Below are positions 36,171 to 46,001 of a DNA stretch of 64,000 nt, piece by piece. Position numbers and translations under genes: made by a program. The stretch is from Flavobacteriales bacterium (GTDB taxonomy: Bacteria > Bacteroidota > Bacteroidia > Flavobacteriales > Flavobacteriaceae): positions 1-64,000 of the forward strand of contig JAGXRF010000020.1 of assembly GCA_018335925.1 (NCBI GenBank), written 5' to 3'. Each line of letters starts with the position of its first letter. The stretch's first letter is position 1. Under the pieces are notes generated by a model, which saw only the letters and a program-made list of their open reading frames with translations, had not been told where the DNA came from and searched no databases.

Positions 36171-38912
36171 ATGAAAGATAAATTATTTATCTGCCTATTG
36201 ATTTTTAATTCCTTCATTATTTCAGCTCAGGAACTACTTCCTTTTGTAGAAAATTTTACAAAAACAGATTATAAAGGAGATAACCAAGTTTGGAGCCTTA
36301 CACAAGGGGAAGATAAAGCCTTTTATTTTGCTAATAATCATTATTTTTTACGCTACGATGGAGTAAAATGGGAACGCTATTCTTTGCCAAACAAAACCAT
36401 CATTCGTTCTGTTTTTGCTCATCAAGACAAGATTTACTGCGGTTCCTATAACGAATTTGGTTATTGGAAAAGAGTAAAGGGAATTATGCAGTATTTTTCC
36501 CTTTCTGAAGGCAAGAATTTTTTTAAAGGAAGTTCTAAGAATGAAGAAATTTGGAAAATTTTTCGTGCCAACAACAAACTGTATTTTCAATCCTTTAATG
36601 AACTTTATGTTTATGATAATCAATCTATTAGAAAAATAGAAATTCCTTTTTTAATCTCTTATTGTTATGTGATTGATGAACAAATTTATGTGGCTTCTGT
36701 GAACAAAGGAGTATATCTTTTTGATGGTAAGCAGTTTTCGCTAATCAGTAAATGGAAGGCTATCTTTGATAATGTAATTCACGGAATCGATCGAAACCAA
36801 AAAAGTACTTACATCTTTACGTTAAAAAACGGGGTATATATTGACGAAGGGAGTGGATTAACATCATGGCAACATCCCTTGAATGCCATCTTAAAAAAAG
36901 AAGGAATAAATGCCGCTCAGTTTTATAAAACAGATCAATTAGTAATCGGAACAGTTTCTAATGGTGTGTATATTGTTCAATTAAAGACAGGAGAATACAT
37001 AAAAATTGATCGAAATAATGGGTTGTCAAACAATACCGTTTTAACCATTTTAATGGATCAGGAAAAGGATATATGGTTGGGATTAGACAATGGAATTTCA
37101 CATTTAGAGATTAATTCGCCTTATCGAATTTTTTCTGATATAACGGGTGAATTGGGCAGTGTTTATGCTATTGCAGCAACTTCAAACGGATATTTGTTAG
37201 GATCGAATCATGGTGTATTTACGTATCAAAATAAGCAATTGGAACTTATAAACGGTTCCCAAGGTCAAGTTTGGAATATACAGCAGATTGGGCAAAAATA
37301 TATTATCGGCCATAATGAAGGAACTTTTTTATTGGATGGTAATCAGTTTAAAAAAGTTAATCCTTTGAATGGTGGATGGCAATTAAAACGCGATATTTTA
37401 TCTCCGCGATTCATTCAATCCAATTATTTAGGCATTGCGTTTTTTGCTGAACAAGATAATTTTACCTCCTTTAAACGTTTGAATACGGTATATAGACCCA
37501 TCAAAGATTTTGTTCAAACCGGTCCAAATGAAATTGTTGCCTCTGACAGTTATAGAGGTTTGTTTAAAATAAAATACGATCAAAATTTAGAGGTAGTTTC
37601 GTATGTTAATTTGACAGAAAAGAATCAAATTAACAATGATTTTGGAGTAAAAATATTTCAATATAAAAGCGAAGTACTCTATTATATTCATTCCGAATGG
37701 TATGTATTAGATCATGTTACAGATGTTTTGAAAAAGCATGAATTGTTTAACAAGCATTTTAAAGATATCAGCGAAATTATACCAATAGATGATAAAAGTT
37801 TTGGAATACTAAAAGATAATTTGCTTTATATTATCAATCAAAATGAACAATCTTTTTCGTGGAAACTAATAGCTCCAAAATATTATGAGGGAAAAATTGT
37901 TAATAATGATACTCGAATATTTCATTTTAATCACCAGTATTTACTCAATTTAGATGACGGGTTTTTGCTTTTTGAGACTAATAAAAATGATTTTGCCAAA
38001 CAAAGTATTAGGATTGAAGCCTATTTCAATGGCGAATTGATTGAAAATGAAACTAAAATACCCTATAATCAAAGTTTGGAATTACACTTTTTATCAGATT
38101 TCTATGGTAGTAAAAAATCTTCTTTGTTTTATCGTCATAATGGCTCTGAGCTCATTCCATTAATTAGAGGTAAGTTAGAGTTAAATAATTTAACAAGCGG
38201 ACAAAATAAAATTGAGGTTTTCTATACCAATGGAGTAGATTATGTTAAAGCAAATGAGTTTTCTTTTTACGTCAAAAAGCCTTGGTATTTATCTTTTTGG
38301 ATGATTGTTTTATACCTTTCTTTTATTGCTATTATTTTATTGGTTTATTATCGTTGGAACAAAATTCGCTATCAAGAAAAGTTAAAATTAAAAGAAGAAG
38401 AACTGAAGCATCATAAGCAAATAGTTGAATTGGAGTTGGAAGCAGAGAATAAGCTGAAAATTCAAGATTATGAAAAGCATATTTTAGAAATGCAAATCCA
38501 ATCAAAAGCAACTGAATTAGCCGGAAAATCTTTATCTATTGCTAAGCAAGGAGAGATGATAGAGAATATCCAACGCATCTTAGAACAAGAAAATGAAGTC
38601 ATGCAATTGAAAAATAAGATACGAAAAGTAATCAAAATAAATGCTCTAAACAAAAAAGAGTGGGAGAGTTTTGAGAAAAACATTTATCAAAGTCATGACG
38701 AATTTGTACAGCGATTATCAAAACGTTTTCCACAATTGACTTCAAAAGATATTCGACTTTGTATTTATTTGAAAATGAATCTCTCTTCTAAAGAAATTGC
38801 TCCATTAATGAATATTTCATACCGAGGTGTAGAACTGCATCGTTATCGCCTCAGAAAAAAGATAAATCTAGATGCTGATGTAAATCTTTCTACATTTATG
38901 ATAAATCTATAA
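36171..38912 (+). CDS. Membrane-spanning propeller/Y_Y_Y sensor with LuxR-type HTH, PUL regulator
   Basis: The 913-residue protein has a signal peptide (KDKLFICLLIFNSFIISAQ). About 600 residues of Reg_prop-like beta-propeller repeats follow (VWSLTQGEDKAFYFANN, DIWLGLDNGISHLEIN), then a Y_Y_Y-type Ig-like domain at about 610-700. A transmembrane helix at about 705-729 (LSFWMIVLYLSFIAIILLVYY) leads to a coiled coil at about 735-840 and a LuxR/GerE-like helix-turn-helix at about 855-905 (LTSKDIRLCIYLKMNLSSKE). It has no histidine kinase or receiver domain, so it differs from classical hybrid two-component PUL sensors. It likely binds glycan in the periplasm and regulates the neighbouring operon directly. 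The ATG at 36171 was preferred to a GTG three codons earlier. Confidence 0.85.
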   Translation: MKDKLFICLLIFNSFIISAQELLPFVENFTKTDYKGDNQVWSLTQGEDKAFYFANNHYFLRYDGVKWERYSLPNKTIIRSVFAHQDKIYCGSYNEFGYWKRVKGIMQYFSLSEGKNFFKGSSKNEEIWKIFRANNKLYFQSFNELYVYDNQSIRKIEIPFLISYCYVIDEQIYVASVNKGVYLFDGKQFSLISKWKAIFDNVIHGIDRNQKSTYIFTLKNGVYIDEGSGLTSWQHPLNAILKKEGINAAQFYKTDQLVIGTVSNGVYIVQLKTGEYIKIDRNNGLSNNTVLTILMDQEKDIWLGLDNGISHLEINSPYRIFSDITGELGSVYAIAATSNGYLLGSNHGVFTYQNKQLELINGSQGQVWNIQQIGQKYIIGHNEGTFLLDGNQFKKVNPLNGGWQLKRDILSPRFIQSNYLGIAFFAEQDNFTSFKRLNTVYRPIKDFVQTGPNEIVASDSYRGLFKIKYDQNLEVVSYVNLTEKNQINNDFGVKIFQYKSEVLYYIHSEWYVLDHVTDVLKKHELFNKHFKDISEIIPIDDKSFGILKDNLLYIINQNEQSFSWKLIAPKYYEGKIVNNDTRIFHFNHQYLLNLDDGFLLFETNKNDFAKQSIRIEAYFNGELIENETKIPYNQSLELHFLSDFYGSKKSSLFYRHNGSELIPLIRGKLELNNLTSGQNKIEVFYTNGVDYVKANEFSFYVKKPWYLSFWMIVLYLSFIAIILLVYYRWNKIRYQEKLKLKEEELKHHKQIVELELEAENKLKIQDYEKHILEMQIQSKATELAGKSLSIAKQGEMIENIQRILEQENEVMQLKNKIRKVIKINALNKKEWESFEKNIYQSHDEFVQRLSKRFPQLTSKDIRLCIYLKMNLSSKEIAPLMNISYRGVELHRYRLRKKINLDADVNLSTFMINL

Positions 38913-39165
38913 ATTTTTGATTTATTTTAGATAATTACCACTTTTTTGACATGAAATTTATTATTTTACAACTACATCATTTATACATCATTTATCTTTT
39001 TTATAGATGTATTACAATTCATTTTTAATGCAATTAAGGTTTTGAAATACAATTACTTATTAATTGCATTCTTCGTTTTGATGTGTTATTGTTGTTTGAG
39101 ATCGGGTGTTTACTATAACGTTTTAGTTTTATTTTTACCATATCAAACTAAACAAACTAAACATT

Positions 39166-42135
39166 ATGTACAGGATTTTTTATTTGTTACTCTTTATAAT
39201 AACTATTTCTTCAATCCGAGCACAAGAAATTACCGGAAAAGTAACAGATTCTAATGGTATGCCTTTGCCGGATGTAATAATATTAGTAGTTAAAACTAAT
39301 GAAAATACGGTTACAGACTTTGATGGTAATTTCAAAATCAAAGCAAAAGAAGGTGATGAACTTCAATTTTCCATGCTAAGTTTTGAGAAGAAAACAGTTC
39401 CTGCTACCAACGGAATGATAGTAAAGTTAGAGGATGATAAATCAAAAAGTTTATCAGAAGTAGTTGTGGTTGGTTATGGAACCAAAAAAGCGGGTTCCAT
39501 TACAGGTTCTGTATCTCAAATCAAATCATCTGATATTTTAAAAACACCAGCACAGTCTGCCATTCAATCCATTCAAGGTAGAGCTGCAGGTGTAAATATT
39601 GTGACTAATGATGAACCGGGTGCAAATCCTTCCATCCGGATTAGAGGTTTGGGAACGTTACTTGGTTCACGAGATCCCCTTTATGTAATTGATGGAATTG
39701 AAAGTAACAGTTTAAATGGTTTGAGTCCAAATGAGATAGAAACCATTGACATTTTAAAAGATGCCTCTTCTTTGGCTATTTATGGTCAAAAAGGTTCCAA
39801 TGGTGTGGTAATTATTACCACCAAAAAAGGAAAGAAAGGCACGATGAAAGTAAATGTGGACTCCTATTACGGTCAAAGATTTATCCAAAGAAAAGTTAAA
39901 ATGGCAGATTCCTATCGATTTGCATATTACAATAACACCGCTCAGGGATCATCTTCTTATTTTAATTTTGAACAACCTTACAATACTAATTGGTTAGATG
40001 AAATTACAGACAATGGTGAAGTTATAAGTAATCACATTAACATTTCAGGTGGTAGTGAAAATGCCACTTATTATTTTGGAGTCACCAATCTTAAAGAAAG
40101 AGGGATATTAAACGGAACTCAATTTGAAAGAACCAATGTTACTTCAAGAAATCAATTATACATTTTTGATCAAAGAATAAAAATTGCCCCTTCTATTAAC
40201 TTGTCTATAGTTAATAATACACCAAAACCATTGAGTGCTTTTACAAATGCATACAAACAATCACCAATTGTTCCTGTGCGTTTTGATAATGGTCGGTGGG
40301 GAGTACCATTAAGAAATCCTGAAACCGGTTTGATTGATATCAATGGAAGCGACCGCTTTAATAATGTTGCGAACCCAGTAGCACAGTTATTTTACACAAA
40401 CGAACAAAATAAAAACGTTACCTTATTTGGTTCCTTAAATACTGAAATAAAAATTTTAGAGGAATTAAAATATACTTCGAACTTTGGTGCTACTTATGAT
40501 TGGTCAAAAGGTTATACTTTTACTCCAAGTAGAGAAATTTGGTTGTCTCAAAATGCAACTTCTTCCATTACAGATTATTCTCCAAATGCTCCTATAAACA
40601 TTTTACAACAAAGGAGAGCAAATAGTTATTTTTGGAATTGGGATAATTTTATAACATTCAAAAAGTCGTTTAATCAACATGAGATTACAGCTGTATTGGG
40701 TATGTCAAGATCGACCAGAGGTATCAGCGATTTTTTAACAGGAACCAGATGGAATGTACCCGAGCAATCTAATTATTGGTCATTAAATTTATCTTCTTAT
40801 AACACAGAAACCGCTCCCGGGGCTGTTGTGTCACACTCAGTTCAAACACCCATTGTTTCCATTTCTTATTTTGGAAGATTAGATTATGAATACAATGGGA
40901 AATATTTATTTGCTGCCTCTTTAAGAAGAGAAGGAATAAGTGCTTTTCAAAATTCAAAAAGATGGGGCATGTTTCCTTCTGTTTCTGCAGGTTGGATAGC
41001 TTCAAATGAAGAGTTTTTACAAAGTTCAAAAGTAATAAATTACTTAAAAGTTAGAGTTGGATATGGTGAAGTAGGAAACGGAAATACAATTAATTCACTT
41101 AATGTTCCGGTTTTTTCTCCCAATTTCAATTATGCTTTTGGAGAGGATCAAATTATTAATCCCGGAAGTAATCAACCTTATCAGGTAGATCCTAATTTGA
41201 CTTGGGAAACCATGAAAGAATTAGGGTTGGGTATTGATTTCAAAACTTTAGATAATCGTTTGTCAGGAACTATTGATTTTTACAATCGAAAATCTGCTGA
41301 TGTAATTCTACCAATAACATTGCCAACAGTGTTATCACCAGAAAGAGTAACTGTAAACACTGGAGATGTTAGCAACAAAGGTGTAGAATTGTCTTTAAAA
41401 TGGGATGGAAAAATTAATGATAATTTGACTTACTGGGTAAGTGGTAATTTCTCCCACAACAAAAACGAACTAACGAGTGTAAGTAATTCCTATTTCTCTG
41501 ATTTCATTGGTGGAAGTATCAATAATGGGCAATGGACAAAACAAGTTCTAGTAGGTGAACCTTTAGGAAGTTTTTATGTTTATCAGGTAACTGGAATTGA
41601 TGATGATGGAGCATTTACCTATAGTCCAGATCGAGTGGTGGCCGGTTCCTATTTACCAACACATACCTATGGTTTAAGTTTAGGTGGAAAATACAGAAAT
41701 TTTGATTTTTCTGTTGATACCTACGGAGTGGGTGGAAATAAAATTTATAATGGAAAAAAAGCTCAGCGATTTGGTGGGGAAAATGTAGAAAGTGCAGTAT
41801 TAGATAACTTTTGGACACCAAGTAATCCAAACGCTCCTAATCCACTTCCGTTTAATATCGTTCCGATTTCTTCTACCTATTACATAGAAAATGGTTCTTT
41901 TTTTAGAATAAATAATATAACTGTTGGATATACTTTGCCTAAGTTTTATGAAAAAATAGATAAAATAAGGTTTTATTTCACGGTATTAAATCCATTTTTA
42001 TTTACAAAATATACCGGTTATTCACCTGAAATATCCGGCAATAACAATGCCGATCCATTGGGTTCAGCAGGGATAGAATTGGATGCCTATCCAACCAATA
42101 AATCTTTCATAATGGGTCTTAATGTAAGTTTATAA
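39166..42135 (+). CDS. SusC-like TonB-dependent transporter
   Basis: SusC-family outer-membrane barrels import oligosaccharides with energy from TonB. The 989-residue product has a signal peptide (residues 1-20, ending IRAQ). A CarboxypepD_reg-like domain follows at about 22-95 (EITGKVTDSNGMPLPDVII), then the plug at about 105-230 (LSEVVVVGYGTKKAGSITG, VIDGIESNSLNGLSPNEIE, GSNGVVIITTKKG) and the barrel ending FIMGLNVSL. There is no N-terminal signalling extension for an ECF/anti-sigma pair, consistent with control by the sensor encoded at 36171. SusD follows 9 nt downstream. Confidence 0.95.
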   Translation: MYRIFYLLLFIITISSIRAQEITGKVTDSNGMPLPDVIILVVKTNENTVTDFDGNFKIKAKEGDELQFSMLSFEKKTVPATNGMIVKLEDDKSKSLSEVVVVGYGTKKAGSITGSVSQIKSSDILKTPAQSAIQSIQGRAAGVNIVTNDEPGANPSIRIRGLGTLLGSRDPLYVIDGIESNSLNGLSPNEIETIDILKDASSLAIYGQKGSNGVVIITTKKGKKGTMKVNVDSYYGQRFIQRKVKMADSYRFAYYNNTAQGSSSYFNFEQPYNTNWLDEITDNGEVISNHINISGGSENATYYFGVTNLKERGILNGTQFERTNVTSRNQLYIFDQRIKIAPSINLSIVNNTPKPLSAFTNAYKQSPIVPVRFDNGRWGVPLRNPETGLIDINGSDRFNNVANPVAQLFYTNEQNKNVTLFGSLNTEIKILEELKYTSNFGATYDWSKGYTFTPSREIWLSQNATSSITDYSPNAPINILQQRRANSYFWNWDNFITFKKSFNQHEITAVLGMSRSTRGISDFLTGTRWNVPEQSNYWSLNLSSYNTETAPGAVVSHSVQTPIVSISYFGRLDYEYNGKYLFAASLRREGISAFQNSKRWGMFPSVSAGWIASNEEFLQSSKVINYLKVRVGYGEVGNGNTINSLNVPVFSPNFNYAFGEDQIINPGSNQPYQVDPNLTWETMKELGLGIDFKTLDNRLSGTIDFYNRKSADVILPITLPTVLSPERVTVNTGDVSNKGVELSLKWDGKINDNLTYWVSGNFSHNKNELTSVSNSYFSDFIGGSINNGQWTKQVLVGEPLGSFYVYQVTGIDDDGAFTYSPDRVVAGSYLPTHTYGLSLGGKYRNFDFSVDTYGVGGNKIYNGKKAQRFGGENVESAVLDNFWTPSNPNAPNPLPFNIVPISSTYYIENGSFFRINNITVGYTLPKFYEKIDKIRFYFTVLNPFLFTKYTGYSPEISGNNNADPLGSAGIELDAYPTNKSFIMGLNVSL

Positions 42136-42144
42136 ATCAAGATT

Positions 42145-43602
42145 ATGAAAAAAGTATTTCTATTTAAAGTTTTCTTATATGTATTTGCATTAATTGGTTT
42201 TTCGTCATGTGAAGAAGATTTGAATGTAAAACCCAATGATGTTATAAATGAGTTTGATTTTTTGAATAATCCGGCCAATGCTGTTCAATTGGTGAATGGA
42301 GTATATAATAAGCAGTTGGATTATAACATGTATTCTTTTTCATGGATTGGCATAACCAGCATCACTTCTGATGATGCAGATAAGGGGTCCACACCAACCG
42401 ATACAGGAACAGATAAGCACAAATTGGATAATTTGACTTTTGATGCAACAGATATTTCCTTTAATGATGTTTGGAAAGGCAGATATGATGGAATTTACAG
42501 AGCAAATAATGCTTTGTTTTATTTAGAACAATTAACTATTGACCCAGTTTTAAAAAACCGTTTAATTGGTGAAGTAAAGTTTTTGAGAGCCTTGTTTTAT
42601 TTTGATTTGGTGCGATGTTTTGGTGGTGTTCCTATTGTAATTGAAAAAATTGATATTAACGATAGTGCCACTATCAATGAGGTTGTATTTGTGAGAAAAT
42701 CAAAACAAGAAGTATATGATGTAATAGAAATGGATTTGTTAGATGCTATAAATAAATTACCTCTTAAAGGACAATATGGATCAAATGATTTAGGAAGAGC
42801 AACAAAAGGTGCTGCTCAAGCTTTATTGGCAAAGTCCTATTTGTACCAAGAGAAATGGCAACAGGCTTATGACATGGCAGGTGAGGTTATATCCTCAGGA
42901 CAGTATGCTTTGTTAAGTAACTATGCTGAAGTTTGGCGAGAGATTGGGGAGAATAAAGCAGAATCTATATATGAGGTACAAGCAACTTTAACCAAAGGAT
43001 TACGTGATTATACCAATGTTCAAGGGCCTAGAGGTACACCTGATTTGGGTTGGGGATTCAATACACCATCATTGAGTTTAGCTAATTCCTATGAGAGTGG
43101 AGATTTACGCAAAGAAGCTACCATTATGTTTGTGCCCTCTGTGTTATGGGATGGTTTCGTTGCTCCTACAAGTTGGACAAATCCAAGATATAATTATAAA
43201 GCCTATCAAAGTCCACTTTTAGAATTATGGAACAATGATAAAGGAGAAACAGCCAAAAATTTACGGATTTTAAAATACAGTGATATACTATTGATAAGGG
43301 CAGAGGCAGGATTTCATTTGGGTATGACTGGTGAGGCTCTTGCTCGAATTAATCAACTACGATTACGTGCAGGACTTGCTGCTGCTACAACCGTTACTTT
43401 ACAATCCATTTTAAATGAAAGAAGATGGGAAATGGCAATGGAGCACGACCGTTGGTTTGATTTGGTGAGAACAGGAACCGCAGTAAGTGCTATGTCGGCC
43501 AACGGTAAAACTTTTGCGGTTGGTAAACATGAATTATTTCCCATTCCAAATGATCAAATTATTGCTAGTGGGGGGTTGTTAACCCAAAATCCCGGATATT
43601 AA
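42145..43602 (+). CDS. SusD-like glycan-binding outer-membrane lipoprotein
   Basis: SusD proteins form the lid of the SusC transporter and bind glycan at the cell surface. The 485-residue product has a lipobox ending at Cys22 (ALIGFSSC) followed by acidic residues that favour surface export. TPR-like segments include LIGEVKFLRALFYFDLVRCF and GAAQALLAKSYLYQEKWQQA, and the SusD C-terminal signature ILNERRWEMAMEHDRWFDLV is present. The ending LFPIPNDQIIASGGLLTQNPGY is classic. Its partner is SusC immediately upstream. The glycan is inferred from the enzymes downstream. Confidence 0.95.
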   Translation: MKKVFLFKVFLYVFALIGFSSCEEDLNVKPNDVINEFDFLNNPANAVQLVNGVYNKQLDYNMYSFSWIGITSITSDDADKGSTPTDTGTDKHKLDNLTFDATDISFNDVWKGRYDGIYRANNALFYLEQLTIDPVLKNRLIGEVKFLRALFYFDLVRCFGGVPIVIEKIDINDSATINEVVFVRKSKQEVYDVIEMDLLDAINKLPLKGQYGSNDLGRATKGAAQALLAKSYLYQEKWQQAYDMAGEVISSGQYALLSNYAEVWREIGENKAESIYEVQATLTKGLRDYTNVQGPRGTPDLGWGFNTPSLSLANSYESGDLRKEATIMFVPSVLWDGFVAPTSWTNPRYNYKAYQSPLLELWNNDKGETAKNLRILKYSDILLIRAEAGFHLGMTGEALARINQLRLRAGLAAATTVTLQSILNERRWEMAMEHDRWFDLVRTGTAVSAMSANGKTFAVGKHELFPIPNDQIIASGGLLTQNPGY

Positions 43603-43638
43603 TATTAACTAACTTAAATATTTAACATTTTAAACACT

Positions 43639-44550
43639 ATGATTATGAAAAAAATGAAATTATCAATGAAGGCTATGTCTTTGTTATTAATTGGTGCTTC
43701 AATTATTGCCTGCAGCGATGATGATGAAGCAAATTTACCACCAATTGGAGGGTACAATAGTGCAGATGAAGTTGCTGCTTCTTCCTTAAAAGCCTATTGG
43801 CCTTTGAATGGAAATGGAAATGAGAAAATTTCAAACACTGCACCCTCTTCAACAGTAGCTACAACGTTTGTTGCTGGAGTTAAAGGTCAAGGAGCTGATT
43901 TTAATGAAGGATACATGGCTTATCCTGTAATTACTGCATTAAATTCAACATCAGGAAGTGCTTCAATTAGCTGTTGGGTAAAAATTTCAAATACCAGATT
44001 GGTTCCTGGTGGACCAAGTAACATCTCTCCAATATTTTCTTTAACCAGAACAGGTGAAACATTTGGAAATTTAAATTTATTAGGAGAAACACATGGTTTA
44101 ATCACAAGTGATTCAATTCAATTAAAAGGTATTTTCAGAATTAAAAAAGAAGACGGTACAGAGTTTGGTGGAGATGCCGTGAATATGTTAAAACAAGAGC
44201 CTTGGATGGATGCAACACACACGTGGAATCCTAATAAAATTGGAGGGAAATGGGCTCACGTTGTATATGTTTATGACGGACCAACCGCAACAAACAGATT
44301 ATATGTAAATGGGGTGAAGATTTCAAATTCTGCATGGGAAGTTAGAAATGGTGGAGCTCCATTTTTATTAAACCATTTCACCCCAACCAGACCAGTGATT
44401 GGAGCATTAGAAACTGTGGTCAACGGAACAAATACTGATGCTTGGAATAAAGCTTTGAAAGGACAAGTTGATGAAATCAGATTTTATGATAAAACATTAA
44501 CTCAAGCTGAAATAGGTGCTCTATATGAGCTTGAAAAAGCAGGAAGATAA
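43639..44550 (+). CDS. LamG-domain lipoprotein, probable surface glycan-binding protein
   Basis: The 303-residue lipoprotein has a lipobox ending at Cys25 (GASIIAC) followed by SDDDE, a surface-export-type sequence. The rest is a laminin-G/concanavalin-like domain at about 50-298 (LKAYWPLNGNGNEKIS, ISCWVKIS, GKWAHVVYVYDG, ATNRLYVNGVKIS, GQVDEIRFYDKTLTQAEI). In PULs such a protein in the position after SusD usually binds the polysaccharide (SGBP), and that is the inference here. The first ATG is at 43639, and another at 43645 gives the same lipoprotein. A strong hairpin follows the stop. Confidence 0.85.
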   Translation: MIMKKMKLSMKAMSLLLIGASIIACSDDDEANLPPIGGYNSADEVAASSLKAYWPLNGNGNEKISNTAPSSTVATTFVAGVKGQGADFNEGYMAYPVITALNSTSGSASISCWVKISNTRLVPGGPSNISPIFSLTRTGETFGNLNLLGETHGLITSDSIQLKGIFRIKKEDGTEFGGDAVNMLKQEPWMDATHTWNPNKIGGKWAHVVYVYDGPTATNRLYVNGVKISNSAWEVRNGGAPFLLNHFTPTRPVIGALETVVNGTNTDAWNKALKGQVDEIRFYDKTLTQAEIGALYELEKAGR

Positions 44551-44568
44551 TTTGTTTTCATATATTTT

Positions 44569-44599
44569 AAGCCTAATAGGATTATATCCTGTTAGGCTT
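44569..44599 (+). terminator. Strong hairpin between the LamG and GH144 genes
   Basis: The arms AAGCCTAATAGGAT and ATCCTGTTAGGCTT pair with one mismatch around a short loop. There is no T run after it, so it is more likely an mRNA-stabilising or processing hairpin within the PUL operon than a full terminator. Confidence 0.55.
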
Positions 44600-44621
44600 C
44601 TCTCAACTTTTTAAACAAACC

Positions 44622-46001
44622 ATGATGCATAATTTTTCTAAATATTTAATTATTTTAGAGTTTTTTTTTATCTTTTTTTCCTGTTCTAAAACCAGCGATA
44701 CAGAAGCTGACGATGCTAATATTTCAATTCCCCCAATGTCAGAACAAGAGATTTTGGATTTAGCTCAAAAAGATGCTTTTAAATATTTTTGGAATTATGC
44801 AGAATCCAATTCAAAACTGGCAAGAGAGCGTTATCATGTGGATGAGCCTTTTGTAGATGAACATTTAGTCACTACTGGTGGATCAGGATTTGGATTGATG
44901 ACAATTTTAGTAGGAATTCAACGAGGATTTGTAACCAGAGAAGAAGCCGTCTCCCGATTGCAAACGGCTTTAAACTTTTTAGAAAATGCAGATCGATTTC
45001 ATGGAGCCTGGAGTCATTGGATCAATGGAACAAATGGCAATACAGTTCCTTTTGGAACAATAGATAACGGAGGCGATATTGTAGAAACTTCTTTTTTGTG
45101 TCAAGGACTAATTTGTGTTCGTGAATATTTTAAAAACGGTACAGAAACCGAACAAGCCTTAGCTCAAAAAGCCGATCAACTTTGGAGAGGAGTAGAATGG
45201 AGCTGGTACACAAAAGGTGAAAATGCCTTGTATTGGCATTGGTCTCCAGATTATGAATGGCAATTGAATTTTAAATTAGAAGGGTATAATGAGTGTTTAA
45301 TTACATACATTATGGGTGCTTCTTCACCAACACATCCCATTCCTTCGGAAGCCTATCATCAAGCTTGGGCTAGAAATGGGGCAATTGTAACAGCAGCTTC
45401 CAGTTATAATATTCCTAAGATTTTTAATTACAATGGGGCTTCTATTGTAGGGCCGATGTTTTGGGCACATTATTCTTATTTAGGTTTAGATCCAAGAGGA
45501 TTATCGGATCAATATGCCAATTATTGGCAACTTACTCAAAATCACACCAAGATCATGCATGCCTATTGTGTCGCAAATCCCATAGGTTGGAATGGATATA
45601 GCGAGGAGTGTTGGGGGTTAACCGCCAGTTACACCCGTAATGCTGATGGAACAGTAGGTTATACCGACCATAAACCGGGGAATGACAGAGGGGTAATTAC
45701 ACCTACAGCAGCACTATCTTCTTTTCCTTACACACCCGAAGAATCGATGAAAGCGTTAAGATTTTTTTATGAAAGTAAAGATTGGAGAAACCGTTTAATT
45801 GGTGTGGCAGGTCCTTATGATGCTTTTTCACCACACTATAATTGGGTAACAAAACGCTACCTAGCGATTGATCAAGGAACAATTGTTCCGATGATTGAGA
45901 ATTATAGAACCGGATTTTTATGGAATTTGTTTATGCAAGCTCCCGAAATTCGAACAGGTTTACAAAATTTAGGATTTTCATCCGCACAACATGGTTTTTA
46001 A
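44622..46001 (+). CDS. GH144-type glucanase lipoprotein (Glycoamylase domain)
   Basis: The 459-residue protein is a lipoprotein (lipobox ending at Cys21). Its (alpha/alpha)6-type catalytic domain includes DAFKYFWNYAESNS, TTGGSGFGLMTILVGIQRGF, GDIVETSFLCQGLICVREYF, YEWQLNFKLEGYNECLITYI and DQGTIVPMIENYRTG. This is the pattern of the Pfam Glycoamylase/GH144 family, whose characterised members are endo-beta-1,2-glucanases. It would cut glucan at the outer membrane or in the periplasm. Substrate specificity is inferred from the family. The next gene starts 11 nt before its stop. Confidence 0.85.
   Translation: MMHNFSKYLIILEFFFIFFSCSKTSDTEADDANISIPPMSEQEILDLAQKDAFKYFWNYAESNSKLARERYHVDEPFVDEHLVTTGGSGFGLMTILVGIQRGFVTREEAVSRLQTALNFLENADRFHGAWSHWINGTNGNTVPFGTIDNGGDIVETSFLCQGLICVREYFKNGTETEQALAQKADQLWRGVEWSWYTKGENALYWHWSPDYEWQLNFKLEGYNECLITYIMGASSPTHPIPSEAYHQAWARNGAIVTAASSYNIPKIFNYNGASIVGPMFWAHYSYLGLDPRGLSDQYANYWQLTQNHTKIMHAYCVANPIGWNGYSEECWGLTASYTRNADGTVGYTDHKPGNDRGVITPTAALSSFPYTPEESMKALRFFYESKDWRNRLIGVAGPYDAFSPHYNWVTKRYLAIDQGTIVPMIENYRTGFLWNLFMQAPEIRTGLQNLGFSSAQHGF

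Noticed and set aside
39042..39254. 70-codon frame upstream of the SusC gene
   Set aside because: It overlaps the SusC start in another frame, and its last half is simply the SusC sequence read out of frame.
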